From positions 1 to 26,990 of the forward strand of contig CAXNAA020000125.1 in assembly GCA_964200075.2 (NCBI GenBank): 26,990 nucleotides of DNA, written 5' to 3'. The translations under genes and the position numbers were made by a program. Shown one piece after another: positions 1 to 12,000 of the stretch. The stretch is from Sphacelaria rigidula. Lineage: Eukaryota > Phaeophyceae > Sphacelariales. Positions within the stretch are counted from its first letter, which is position 1, and the number at the start of each line of letters is the position of its first letter. The notes under the pieces were generated by a model that saw only the letters and a program-made list of their open reading frames with translations, was not told where the DNA came from and did no database searches.

Positions 1-99
1 AAACAAAAAAGGAAAAAACTCCTGTGCTGACCTTCCTTCTGTGTGACCCCGGCTGATGCGCCCACATATACCGAAAGGTGTAGACCGGCGTCCAGAATA
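1..99 (+). repeat. Dispersed repeat, copy 1 (may extend upstream of the window)
   Basis: Matches 8448-8550 in the same orientation. The core from gtgaccccggctgatgcgcc (41-60) through ccgaaaggtgtaga to gtccagaata is nearly identical in both copies; the A-rich left part is looser. Both copies are followed by an AC-rich stretch (here about 108-119). Since it begins at base 1, its left end is unknown. Probably an interspersed element; the class is unknown. Confidence 0.85.
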
Positions 100-1332
100 A
101 ATGGGACAACACACACAGTGAAACAAATCTACGGATCGCTGTCAAAATGAAGTGTAACCACGCAGACATGAAGCCCAGGGTGAGTAGGATTTTGGCTAAC
201 TAACTGGTACAGGCACGCTGCACGGTACAAGTATTGCGAACGACCGTGGTACGAATCAGCCACCCATGGGGAGCCGAGCCTTTCAGCGCACTTCATCCCT
301 CGTCTTCTCCCCCCCACTGCTTGCCTAGGATATGTTGATATCATCTGAACGACATGCGTCTGGGCATCATTATGTTTCTGAGGGGTATTAGGCACCACCC
401 CTTCTCTCCCGTTGAGTACCACCTCAGATCAGCTCAGGCAAATAAATTCAGGGCCCTAAAACTTGCAGTAAGCGGGGGTGTTATACTCCGTCATGTACAT
501 CACTGGAAACAAGTACTGTACTACCATTCTCTGCAGTGACCCACTACTCCGCCGAATCCCCTCCGCACTTACCGCTCTCTAGCATGACCCCCACTAGTTT
601 ATTTATATACCCTCTACAAGTTCTACACCGACCGTCTCCATCGAGTGTGGACACATAAGGGTGAGAGTGCATCGACTATGTTGGTTAATCATATCATGTC
701 AAACATCATGCACCAATTGCATAACTGGGTAACAAAGCCACGCCTCTTTGTTGAAGAGCCACAGCGAGCAAACCCTAGAGTTGCGGCCAGGCTACGTCAT
801 GCTCTCGTCATCACAATGATGATCACACCCCATCAGGACGTCTGTAGACAAGCAGCGCCAGATGCCAGTACTTCTAAACAAGCGCAGCGCAAACACCATG
901 TACATAGCTGGCAGCACGCTGGGCGCTCATGAGAAGCAGGCTTGGAGTGTCGCTGGCGGAGACATTATATCTGAACAAGGTTGCAGTCAAGGTCATGGGG
1001 TATTATCCAGGACTTACATTGAACGCATCAACTGCGCAAACTCCAGTAAATGCAATCACAATAGTCCTGTTGATCCTCATGTCAGAGCTTGGCCTGGGCG
1101 CCACTGAGCTGTACTGCATGCTCTCCGCTGCGTGTATCATCAAAGACATAAAAAAAACGCGCTCTTTTAATTGGTCCCGCTGCATGGTGGTTCCGCCGCA
1201 TGTTATATGTTCGGCAGGATGCATGACAATGTCTATGTTTTTGTGGATATAGATCCATCATCAGGAGAGCCACGCTTCTGCCCTGGCCGGACCATACGCT
1301 TATTGCCCTGCGCCTTTGAGGAACGGAGTAGC
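100..1332. other. 5' flank, no gene recognised
   Basis: Several short open frames exist on both strands but none has recognisable motifs or splice logic. A TATA-like run (tttatttatatacc) at 598-611 is too far from the start to be called a promoter with confidence. Non-coding first exons or a 5' UTR may lie here. Confidence 0.6.
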
Positions 1333-3067
1333 ATGGATCCGGAGGGTAGCTACGCCAGCATTAAATGCAGGCTGCGGCAGCATCAACGCCGCAAGGATAA
1401 CCTGGCGACGGAGAATGCCGGCAGTAAGCAGGTAGAGTCTTTTGATGTTGCACAGTTTGTTCCGGAGCGGCCCTTTCCTGACTGGGTGAAGCATCGTTCA
1501 AAAGGAGGCAAAGTATCACTGAGTGCCAAAAGCAACGGCGAGGCGTCAAGGAGAAGTGATTCATCGCTGAGCGGGGGAATGATGACATTGGATCTGAACA
1601 ACATGCGCAAGGACTGGAAATCAAGAACGACGCGGAGGGCCGAAAGCTTGCGCAGGACACGAGTGATGCAGAATCGGCGGCCGGAGGCAGTTAGAGATTT
1701 TCCAGGGGTTGTTCGCCCCTTAGCTATCCCATCCGATAGCCCAGTCGCCGTGTACGCGCGTACCAACGGCAGCAGCTCGCGGAAAAGATTTGGATCGATT
1801 ATAGCCGTGGGGGGAGATAGCTACAACAGCCAGGACGCAACCCCCTGTGTCATCACAGAGAGCAGCCAAGAAACTGAACCTCTCCCCCTGATAGACAAGA
1901 CCTACTTGACTCTTGATCAGTCAAAACTGCCATTGGAGGTAAAGAGGGCACTGTGCGACACCTGTGGTTTGCGTGTATCCGTCTCTCTACCATGCGGTTC
2001 CATGTCCAACGAAACGTGTACTGTATAGTATACTCGGTTGTGCGCCAATATGCATGTACATTCATGTTTATGCCCGTAACTCCACCATCACTTGGACGCA
2101 GAGGCAAAATTAACATGCACCAGCGATGTGCTCTTTCGATGTGGTGCTCAGATTTTTGACAGTGTCGACGACACAGATGCTATGGGTGCGCACAGCACTT
2201 GGTTCGGGGCTGGGAGCGAAGCGATGGCCCCGTTCTATGTGGGCAAGGAATGGCAGTGGAAAAGATGTTCGATCTTGTCTTTTGATCCAGACAACAACAA
2301 GTATCGAGTGAAGTTCGTGCCTGATGGACCTGAGAAGGTCGTCAAAAGATTCAATCTTTTGTTTGATATCGAAAGCAGAGACAAGTGGCAATGTTCCCGT
2401 GACGCAGCGAAGATGTCGCGAGAAGCTGCGAAGCAGCGTCTTCGTTTTGACTACTTCGTGTCGCAACAATCAATGGAGGAAGTTAGAGCTATCCAAGGTT
2501 CAACCATCAGAGGGATCCACCAAAAGGTGGCAGACGGCTTACCATTGGACGTGGCCTTTCCTGAGCAAGGAACAAAGCTTGGAGCACTCTTACGAGAGCT
2601 GACGAAGGAAGTCATTCAGCAACACACACGCTCAATGAAGAAGAGTATCTTGTTCTACAAATTGAAGCACTCGAAGGCGGAGCGAGAAAACTACGATCGA
2701 CTCGGGCTACCACATGTCCCAGAAGCTGCGCCGATACCCTGGTCAGCAAAAGTCGGCATTCCAAAGCATCCTTACAGCGAGCGGCGGAAAGCAATGGGCA
2801 ACGTTCACTACAGCTGCCTGGCAGAGGTGTGTGGACCTGGTCTTGGGCGTCGAATGCAGATAAAATAGATGCCTTACTTGTGCAGGTACTGGCTTCAACG
2901 GCATTCGCCCCCTCGAACGTTCGTGGCGTACACGTGTCCAGGTGCTCCACGCCTTTCTGTGGTTGTACGAAGTGTGGGAAGGAACGTTCCTGGAAGAAAT
3001 ATTTATGGGCTCCGACCTGGCGACGTTGACGCTACCGTGCGACATCGAGAAATTCTGCGCGATCCAG
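1333..3067 (+). other. DHC exons 1-3: divergent N-terminus with barrel-like segment (residues 1-469)
   Basis: Exons 1333-1938, 2152-2826 and 2942-3067, all joined in phase 0. Residues 1-180 are basic and Ser-rich with no recognised domain. The exon 1/2 join restores LPLE|IFD, a motif that sits near the start of the conserved tail in related axonemal chains. Residues ~215-260 ([32 protein letters not shown]) read like a small SH3/Tudor-like beta barrel. Exon 3 aligns with the family segment ending in a P-x-x-(I/L)-E-x-F motif (here [12 protein letters not shown]) and is followed by a GC donor. Exon 3 was placed by motif and phase, so it is less certain than exons 1 and 2. Confidence 0.78.
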
Positions 3068-6000
3068 GCAAGAGTCTGGTTCCTTCTCTGTTCCCCTCCT
3101 GGAACTCCAAAAATCGTCATGGTGGTTATTGTACGTATCGTGTCTTCGCTCCGTCGTGTTTGCGGTTGCACCGCCGTCGCCTCTGTCCCTGTGAGGGAGT
3201 CGACCGTTTCATAGGGCGATGTTTCTCACACCGTGGTAATACCATTCAGTCTCGCGCCAACGCGTCGGCTACCCGCTACTCCAGCTGACCCTTGTGCGTT
3301 CCGCTGAGGTGTGTCTATAATGTAGTTTTGAATATTTACTGCCACGAACGAACAACTCCAGACCTCCTCCAACCATGATGCATACTCCAGATAAGTACTA
3401 ATATGGTGCACGAGCTACACCAAACAGGAAGTCCAGCCGTCACCCACGTCACGACGAATTAACCGTCCGAATAACATTTTCCGTACGAAACTACAGTATT
3501 TTATCGAGCACGTGGGCAAGACACATTACACTGTTGACCCTGTTGAGCACTGTTTGCGCTCTGCCAATTGTACGTTCAGTAATATAGAACAAAGATGTCA
3601 GAGTGCCTCCCCGGCCAAACGGACTTCCGTACCTCGGCTCGAGTGGGAGCTTGAGTAGGTGTTCGAAGAGTGGCGACTGACGTTACAAAAGATTGAAGGG
3701 TCCTACTGTGGAGTTTTACACGGTTTACTGCTGCGATAAACAGAGGCCAGCAACGCGTACAGGCTGATCCCGACTTCGTTACTTTGCTTGGCGCTTGCAC
3801 GAACTTGAGCACGCATCTTACCCCATAAAAAGCTTTACTATGATGTTGATGGTCCAAAACCAAAACGAAGCGATGGATAAAATGATAGTTGCATCAGAAT
3901 CTCAAGGCTTGTGACATGACCAGCAAAATCTCACGCAACCGACAAACGGGAAAAGCTCTTATACGATCTAAACTAGATCCGGCCGGTTTATATATATATA
4001 TATATATTTATCATAAGGCCAAACCTAAAGAGGCCAAGCTCCACCTCCTGGATGATGAACTTCACGATTCGGTAGTGAACACGCAAGATTTAATCGATCT
4101 CTCCTCGCCGCCGCTCACGCCCCAGATGTTACTCGTATCTCTGTCGTGTTGTGCAGTCGGCGTGTTGCGGACGCCTCGAAGAGCGTTTGGCACAGGACTG
4201 GCGCCGGGCTTTCTCGGAGCAGCTCGTCGATTCTGTGCAGGACATATACGACTTCTTTCAGAGTGATGCTCGCCTCTTCAATTCTTCTGCTCTCTTTCGT
4301 TTATTGAAACATTTGGAGCTTCGGATGAACTCACAGCTCCGGAGTTTATTCACGGTAAGGGCTGGAAATAGACACTTTCAGAGATGTACGCCCATGTAAT
4401 ATTTTTGGTTGGTTGCCATTTGTTAAGGGGCAGGGGACGCTACGTAGACGGATCCTTGATCTCCCATACATGCCGACAGTAAACCAGACATGGCAAGAAT
4501 AGCGCTGTGTTTACTTTGGCGGTAGGTCCACGGTCACAATATGCTCGCCTGTTCCGATCCATTTATCAAGCTCCCGCTCCACATGTGGTATTCCAGTATT
4601 CACACACAGCAAGAATCACTGCAAGAGAATGAACAGTAAAGTTGGCTCAATACTACGCGCTCATATGTGTACACTTCGTATCTCACAGACCATGCCGAAC
4701 TGCCCTTGTAGGAATCTTTGCTGGCGTGGCGTCGGTTCGTGGAGAAGTACACACCTGACACCGTGGAAGTCAACACGAATGCTGCCGGAAGTATTTCATT
4801 ATTCGATGTCCGGCTTCAGGTGGGGGTGGGTGATGATGGCCAGCCCCAGGTATCTGTTGTACCCGGACTTCAGGACATCAAGCACGCGCTCGTACGAATC
4901 GTTGACGACATGGTCGCTGCGGTAAAGGTAATACAACCGTCAAAGTCCGAGTGATGTCAGCGTTTCCGGAAATAAACGCGTGGGAGAGTTGCTGACCGCA
5001 GAGCACGTGCTCAGTGCATGTCGCGTGCTGCGTTGGAGGACACGAAATACAGCATGTTGTTCTCAACAGCTACAGCAATTTAGAGCTCGCGCCAGTGAGA
5101 TAACGTGACCAACGAACTCTGTAGCAGAAACTCACAGTTGATCATGCCACACCACAGCACATAATAGGGCTAAGCTGGAAGTGTCGGTAGTGGCCGTTTC
5201 CTAAGCTGGTAGGACACCCTGCGGGTTCTTCGAAGTGGACTGACTACCTCGTGACTTCTTACATATTTTTCACGGTGAGCGGCGTCTACATGCACGTGAT
5301 GCCATCTGTTTTGCGCGCTTCACACACAGGGTTTCACCACTATCGATACCGACCTCATGTCACTGATGCATCTCAGCGTGCGCGCCATTTTCAACATCGG
5401 AGCTGGCGAGGAAACTTACGCAGACGTAGAAGCAATGCTTGACGAGACAAAGGTCTACACCCGGTACGAAATCCAAAAACGCGGGCGATACACAAGATAA
5501 TTCTCTGTGTATTATTCTGCGTGAAAACAGTGTCATTATTGCGGTTGTCAAACAAGCATTATCATGAAAACTCCTGGCATCATCTCTCCTTCTCTCTGCT
5601 GTGGATAGTCCTAGACGCAGCATCTAGGCACACGTTACACTGAACCAACACCTCCACGTCTTTTGGTGCGTTAACAACAAACCCACGTTGTTCATAGCGA
5701 GCGGGTGACCCAAGGAATGAAAGGTGCGGAGCAGTTAGGCACCAAATATGGCCGGTATTGCTACCTAATGGGAATTGACACGGAGGATTTCGTGTACTCT
5801 TTTGCGGAGGCGTCGCCAGCGCCAACCGATGCCGAATACTTTGCAAAGGTCCGCGAGCTACACCAGGCCGCAGAGGCTATTAGGACATGTTCGTTGAAGT
5901 GCGAAATCTTCAAGCTCGTCCGTGTGGACACTTCGGAGGCGACTCAGGTGATGTCGGCGCTTTGCGTCGCCTATCAATGACTTCGTTGCATACATGGGAA

Positions 6001-9000
6001 AAAAACAGTCTGCCCCGCGAAGCGTGTGTTGTCCTTAGCCCATCGCTACTTGTGCTGATATGCCTACTGCAGGTGCTTAACTCCAAGGCAGTGGATGTCA
6101 GGGATTCACTTCTTGAAGCTCTAGTGGTGAAAGCTCGAGAGCAGAACAACGACATCATCTCTCGTTACAATGCAATCCTAGCGAGAATAGCAGAGAAGCC
6201 GACTAATGAGGCGGACTTGGCTGGGCTACGCGGCTTCATTGCTGACTCGAAAGAGAAGGTATAAGAATACGTAGTACACACGTAGTACACAAAGTAGACA
6301 CCACCTTCGTTAACGCCTACTCTAAATACCGTTCCATCACCAGGTCGTGAACCCGTGATCAAAATGATATACCCCCCATGCGCATTTTCTTTGCGTCTAC
6401 TCTATCGCGCAATATCGTACTCCACCATAGGTTTCCGCCCTGATGTTGGAAGTCAAGGGAGTTCACGCCCGCCTGGGAACGCTGAGTGAGTTTAACTATC
6501 GTATGTCTGAAGAAGACATTCGTTTGTCTTGGAGGACAATGGATTACCCAACGGTGAGGATAGGACTACACAGATATTCTCCGCTTCTTGTGTTTTTGCT
6601 GACGCTTCGGTACACTGAACACGATGGCAGCGAACATGCTCAATACCCGATGAATAGTGGAGCATGCAGGCACAAACTACCGGCGATAAAAACTTTCCAT
6701 GTTCTGCACATGTATGTATATGTTCAAGCAGGACTCGCCCGTACTCGATAAATAATGATTCACGGTATGTTGAGCGCACTCTAAGGTAAATATGGAGTCC
6801 AGCTGCTCCGTGCTCGTGATGATTTGCAGCAGCATGCCGCATATTGCGTAGAGAGCGTCGGCTGCCCTCGTGATCATAACGTCATGCAAAGTCAGAAAAA
6901 TCCAGAACTGTATGTACTGCAAGATCAAGCATGATTGCAGAGGGGCGTGCGACTGCGGCCCACGTCGCGTACCGAACATGAGGACGAGATCCAGTGACCA
7001 GAGAATAAACAACCCTAATGCCCATACAGGAACGTATGAGGAAGTCTGCCCTACCACCCGACTTCACTCTCACCATCAAATATCCGGAGTGTTCAGTGCC
7101 TGATCCTAAGTGTGTTCCCAACCTTCGCGCTGTTCGGCCCAGCCTTTTCTACATAACATCCAAAAGTGACGCTTACCGTTTATTCCGTATATTGAATACC
7201 TCAGATGGTGGACCATGCTGCAAGTAAAGCAGAAGAAGCCTTGGAAATTGACAAGGTGAGATAATAATTTGTATGTTGCGTACATGCTGCAGGAATGTTC
7301 GTGCCTCATCCCGCATCCACGGGGATTTTACGCGTGGCATGACCGACTCCGATCACTTCTCCATGCGCGGCCAGGTGCGGATGATGGACAAGCTGGCACT
7401 CGAGATGGAGACATTCGAGGAAATTTTGGAGCGATTCGAAGTGGATGTGAAAAGAGCCAAAGAATGTGGAGACTACTCTCAGATGGTGAGGCCACTGTGT
7501 GCGGAGCTGTCGTTGGTTGATTTGAGCATGTCTCTATCCCATTATATGCAGTGTGTGCCTGTGCACAAGGTACGTTGCAACGCTCGCTTACATTCTTCTT
7601 CTGAATCCAGGAGACAAACACGGACTATGTCAACAGCATTCAAGACGCGATTAACGATGCGAAAGCGAAGGCAGAGGACTTCAACTCAAGGGAAAAGGTA
7701 TCTTGCTTGTCTTGCGATGCGATAGGGTACCAAGCTTGAAGCATAAGAGGCGGCCGTAGCTTGGTGACAAAGTGCGATCGATACCTTTTCACAACAAATG
7801 TCGTTGTTTCTTGGGTGAAGGAGGGGTAAGGGAACTCGTACCGACACCAACAGAGTGGGATCCCTTTCATCGTCTGTCTGTCTCCTGTCTGCCCCCCCTC
7901 CTCCCCCCTCAGGTGTTTGGATTTCCACCTACAGAATATCACGTGCTGGGGAAAGTCGAGGAGGAACTGGAGCCATTCTATAAGCTATGGAACATGATAT
8001 CTGACTTTCACGCTAGCCGGAAAGAATGGCTCCATGGGTCATTCCTTGGTGCGCCCCATTCACCGGCTTGTAGCCCTGTTGATGCGATATCTATTTTTGT
8101 CTAAATCCCAGCTAGCCGTGTCGAGCAGCAACGCACTTGCAGGACTTGAACACGAGGTAAAACCCACGCAATTGTCTCTCTCAATGCCGCAGAACTCAAT
8201 GGTGCCACTATCGAGCGGGATGTCACAGACTGGTGGAAAAGTTCCTATCGGTTAAGCAAATCTCTAGAAGACGAATTTCCAGCAGCTGCTCAGTGTGCTT
8301 CCAGACTACGGGAGGACACGACCGCCTTTCGAGAACACCTACCCATCATTCAGGTACTCTTTACTCCGCGTGATTGATTGCGAGCAGAATAACATGTGTA
8401 CTCTAAAGAAAACAAGGCAAGCACCGCAGAACGACGGTGGAGTACCAAAACAAAAAATGAAAGAAGAAACTCCTATCTTGGTCTTCCTCCTGAGTGACCC
8501 CGGCTGATGCGCCTACATATACCGAAAGGTGTAGACTGGCGTCCAGAATAGATAGGATAACAACATACAGAACACACAGAACACACAGAACACACAGAAC
8601 ACACACACTCTTCCTTCGATGAGGTGGCGCATCTCAACTACACTCTGTACGTGTACTTTCCACTTCTGTTCGTCCAAGCAGGCGACTGTGCACGTTCGAA
8701 AGTCAACGAATAAATTACATCTCCCGAGCCATAAGATTGGGGCAAACAAGCTCGCGAGTTTTTTTTATTATGCGTCATTAAAAAATCAAGGCTACCCCTC
8801 AAACCGGCGCTGCATGCGTCTTTCCCACGTCGTCCATGTTTCTAAAACGGCTCGAAGATGGTAATGCGATTTTTTTTATCGCTGCTATTCGGCTTAAGGA
8901 CGGCCATGTGAGGTTTGGTATCGGGTTCAGAGATGGGTCATATTATACTTTCACTTTCGCCATCCAAACCCAAAAATGGCCGTGTGATCTTAGTGCCGGG

Positions 9001-12000
9001 TCCAGAGATTGGCGTGTGAAAATGCTGTTGCCGCAGCCGATCATGTGTATTTCGAGTGACGACGTATGTTCTCGTACCGACAGGATCGGTTATCATGACT
9101 TAAAAAATGGGAGTATGGGGATAACATCCGCTCTCCAAACACCTTCTCGCATACCATAATAATCCCTATTTCGTACCAACATTTTCGAGCCACGATGTTT
9201 TTGAAAAGTGCCAGTTTGTGCCATAATAATCATCCACTCGGGATACTCGAAATATACTATCGGATCATAATTCCAAGGTCAAACGCGCCCGCCCGTTCTG
9301 GCCAAGCACCAATGCGTTGTCTTGTTTTTTTGGATCGTGTAGCGCCAGGCCACCGCGCCCCGGTGGTCTAGATTAAAATGGTACAACTGGCACCATCACG
9401 GTAGGGAAGACGCGGGTCTGATCCCCGCCAGAGGTCTCTAGTTTGGCCATTTTCTCAGAAAAATCTGATTTCCGTCGTTGAATGTGTGAGGGCGCCATTG
9501 TAGTTACAAGAATATTCTGCTTGGCTGAGTTTGTTAAATGATAGTCAAGGCGATGCGGGAGTGCTGATCGACACAACCATACCAAATTGAAAGGTGTGTA
9601 CCGCGGGAGAGATGGGTCGATCCCTTGGGACCACGGACTCGCCCCGAGGAAGGAGAGGAGTTGGAATTGGGGGAGGGAAATGCCACTCCGTTCAGATGGC
9701 GCGAGCGCACCGCAAACCACCACACTTATTGTGCTTGTTGCCCAACAATGTTTCGGAAAAACGAGTGTTGGATTTATTTGAGGACATGCCCACCCATCCG
9801 CGTCACCCTCCCACGCTAGAGACGGCAACTTCATCTCCTCAATGATGTAGCTGAAATGTGTCTGACAAAGAGGCGCTACGTGAGAAGAATAGCCAACCAG
9901 TCAGCAGTGGAGTACTCGTAGGTGTAGACCACTTGGCCAGCATTTTCTCTTGGGCTTCCAACGCCAATATCCGAGTCTGCGCATGGTCAGAAGAGAACAA
10001 TTTCACTAAATAGCCATGCACCGACTAGGTCTGACTGCATGTACACTCCCAGGAATTTCAAAAAGCACATCCACAGCAAGCGTGATCCTAACTAATCGTG
10101 CACAAGCTTTCCCCTCGTGATCGGCACATGTACACATGACCAAAATCATTTTACGCACACTGTCAAAGCTTGTGTGCTTTATGTGCTATTGCCTCGAACG
10201 TTACAAAAGAAATAATTCGTTCGATTTTGCTCTTGATCAGCTGCGTTTTACGTGTCGGGTTTTGTACGCGTGTATCCTTCACGTGTATATGCTCTCGAAC
10301 TGGTTCAAATTTGGCCATGTAAGGCTTGTGCCCAGCTCAGATATGAAGATATGATGTGAGGGCTTGCCCGGCATGCAAAAATCCTTAAATTTTCTTCGTT
10401 GAAACGCATTGTCGTGAATACAGGGCAAAACTACACGGGGCATCGAACAGGCCTACCTTCAAAGGGCGAGTTTCGATCCATAGTCGTTAGTTGTTGGACC
10501 GAGCATTGCTGTATGCCTCATTCAAACACCCCCAAACTACTTCACCTACAGGCCCTGGCCAGCCCGGCTTTGAAGCTGCGCCATTGGAGAACCCTGAGCG
10601 ATAAAACCGGAAGTACTATCGACCCTGACGAGGAGTTGACATTGCAACAGCTGGTTGATTCAGATGTGGGACAACACATTGAAACCATCCATGAGGTCAG
10701 TGCTCGAGTGATGAGGGGATTTTGGTGAAAATGCACTTGCTCACAGCGTAAAAAGTGAAACGACGTTGGCGTACGCCGAAACATGCATCCCTCCGTTTTG
10801 GAAATGACAACACAGGTGTGCGTGGCTGCCGAGAAGGAATATGGGTTGGAGAAAGCGTTAGCCGGGATGAAAGAAGAATGGGCAAGCTTGGAGTTCGAAG
10901 TTAAGGCTTACAAGGAAACAGGGACATTTCTGGTTTCTGGCGTGGACGAGATTATCACGCTTCTAGACGACCATATCGTCAAGACGCAGACCATGCGAGG
11001 GTCACCGTACATCCTTCCTATCGAGATTGAGTGCAAGGTAAGCCACGAGCATCGTACTTGTTTGTTGGTCTGCGTGCACGCGCTCGCATTGGTCGCCAAA
11101 CCTAGGCGGCCATTATTTCAAGCAACACTCAATATCGTACCGCCGTTGCACACACAGGCATGGGAATTCCGCCTAAAGTACGCACAAGGGCTTGTGGACG
11201 AATGGATTAACTGCCAGAGGACGTGGCTATACCTTGAACCCATTTTCTGCTCTGAAGACATAATGCGGCAATTGCCAACGGAGGCGCGTAGATTCAACAG
11301 TGTGGACCAGCTTTGGAGGAAGGTAAGATACTACAGCGACCACAAAATGGTTCTCTCTGTAGTGCTGAGGCACATCGAAGACCGTGTCCGGAGTTAAGGC
11401 GCTTGCTGTGTTTTTCATGTACTGAGAGGTTGGCGTGCTAGTCCTGCACACACTGAAGCATGATCATTTGCGCCTCGGTACTTCTGACCTTTTCCCTCAC
11501 ACATTGTCCCGTGACAGACCATGGAAGAGACGAATAAGGATCCAAACTTTATGGCACAGGCTGACACAGAAAAAAAACTTGAGGAGAAGTTTAAGGCTGC
11601 CAATCAAAAGCTGGAAGAGATACAGAAGGTTGGTAGAGGGTGATGTTCTGTGGTTCGTTATGCTACTTTGAGGTACTTGCATGTATATCTACTGTAGTGC
11701 ATCAGACTGGGCGAAAAGTGATATTTAGCTTTCAGTTCGAGAGTATGTTGGGTCCGACAGGTGTTTTTGTATCTTATGCAATACCCATAGCAGGCCATGC
11801 CCGTAACTGTACTCATACGCATCAACGCGCTGCTGATGCTCCCAACGTCTCCAATGCAGGGTTTGAGCGACTATCTGGAGATGAAGCGCTTGTTTTTCCC
11901 TCGGTTTTTCTTCTTGTCGAACGACGAGCTCCTGGAAATCCTCTCTCAAACCAAAGAGCCTCGTGCAGTACAGCCGCATCTCAACAAGGCTTTTGAGGGG

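Larger units (their letters stand above)
4157..6553 (+). other. DHC exons 4-9: tail (residues 470-833)
   Basis: Exons 4157-4354, 4712-4927, 5330-5452, 5702-5947, 6073-6258 and 6431-6553, all phase 0. The joins read well against the dynein tail: [14 protein letters not shown], then [19 protein letters not shown] across exons 4/5, then [20 protein letters not shown] and [16 protein letters not shown] near the end. This part of the chain carries docking and light or intermediate chain contacts in related dyneins. Two boundaries are soft. Exon 5 could end at 4921 instead of 4927, both in phase. The exon 7 acceptor at 5700-5701 is a weak GAG, chosen because it is the only in-phase AG after the upstream stop at 5672. 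Confidence 0.85.
8354..10551 (+). other. Intron 14 (2,198 bp), repeat-bearing
   Basis: The largest intron. Donor gtactc, acceptor cctacag. It carries dispersed-repeat copy 2, the 9-bp minisatellite and the weak tRNA-like segment. The stretch 8870-9030 has two loosely similar blocks around ggccatgtgagg and ggccgtgtgatc. A 153-codon frame on the minus strand (9373-9834) has no recognised domain. No second gene can be supported. Confidence 0.7.

Noticed and set aside
1-1332. A separate upstream gene
   Set aside because: Open frames are short, overlap each other on both strands and lack motifs.
2827-2885. Frameshift or pseudogene at the end of exon 2
   Set aside because: A one-frame-shifted reading looked loosely similar to the family, but a normal 115-bp GT-AG intron leading to exon 3 explains the region better.
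2886-2941. Starting exon 3 at the gtgcag acceptor at 2884-2885
   Set aside because: That start reads out of phase with exon 2 and gives no family match; 2942 is in phase and aligns.
2743-3171. 142-codon minus-strand frame opposite exons 2 and 3
   Set aside because: It is a shadow of the dynein exons on the other strand; the + strand has clear family motifs and splice sites.
9363-9426. Intact tRNA gene
   Set aside because: No acceptor or anticodon stem can be formed around the A- and B-box-like motifs.
9373-9834. 153-codon open frame on the minus strand in intron 14
   Set aside because: No recognisable domain and it overlaps repeat-like sequence. Length alone in a 2.2 kb intron is not enough.
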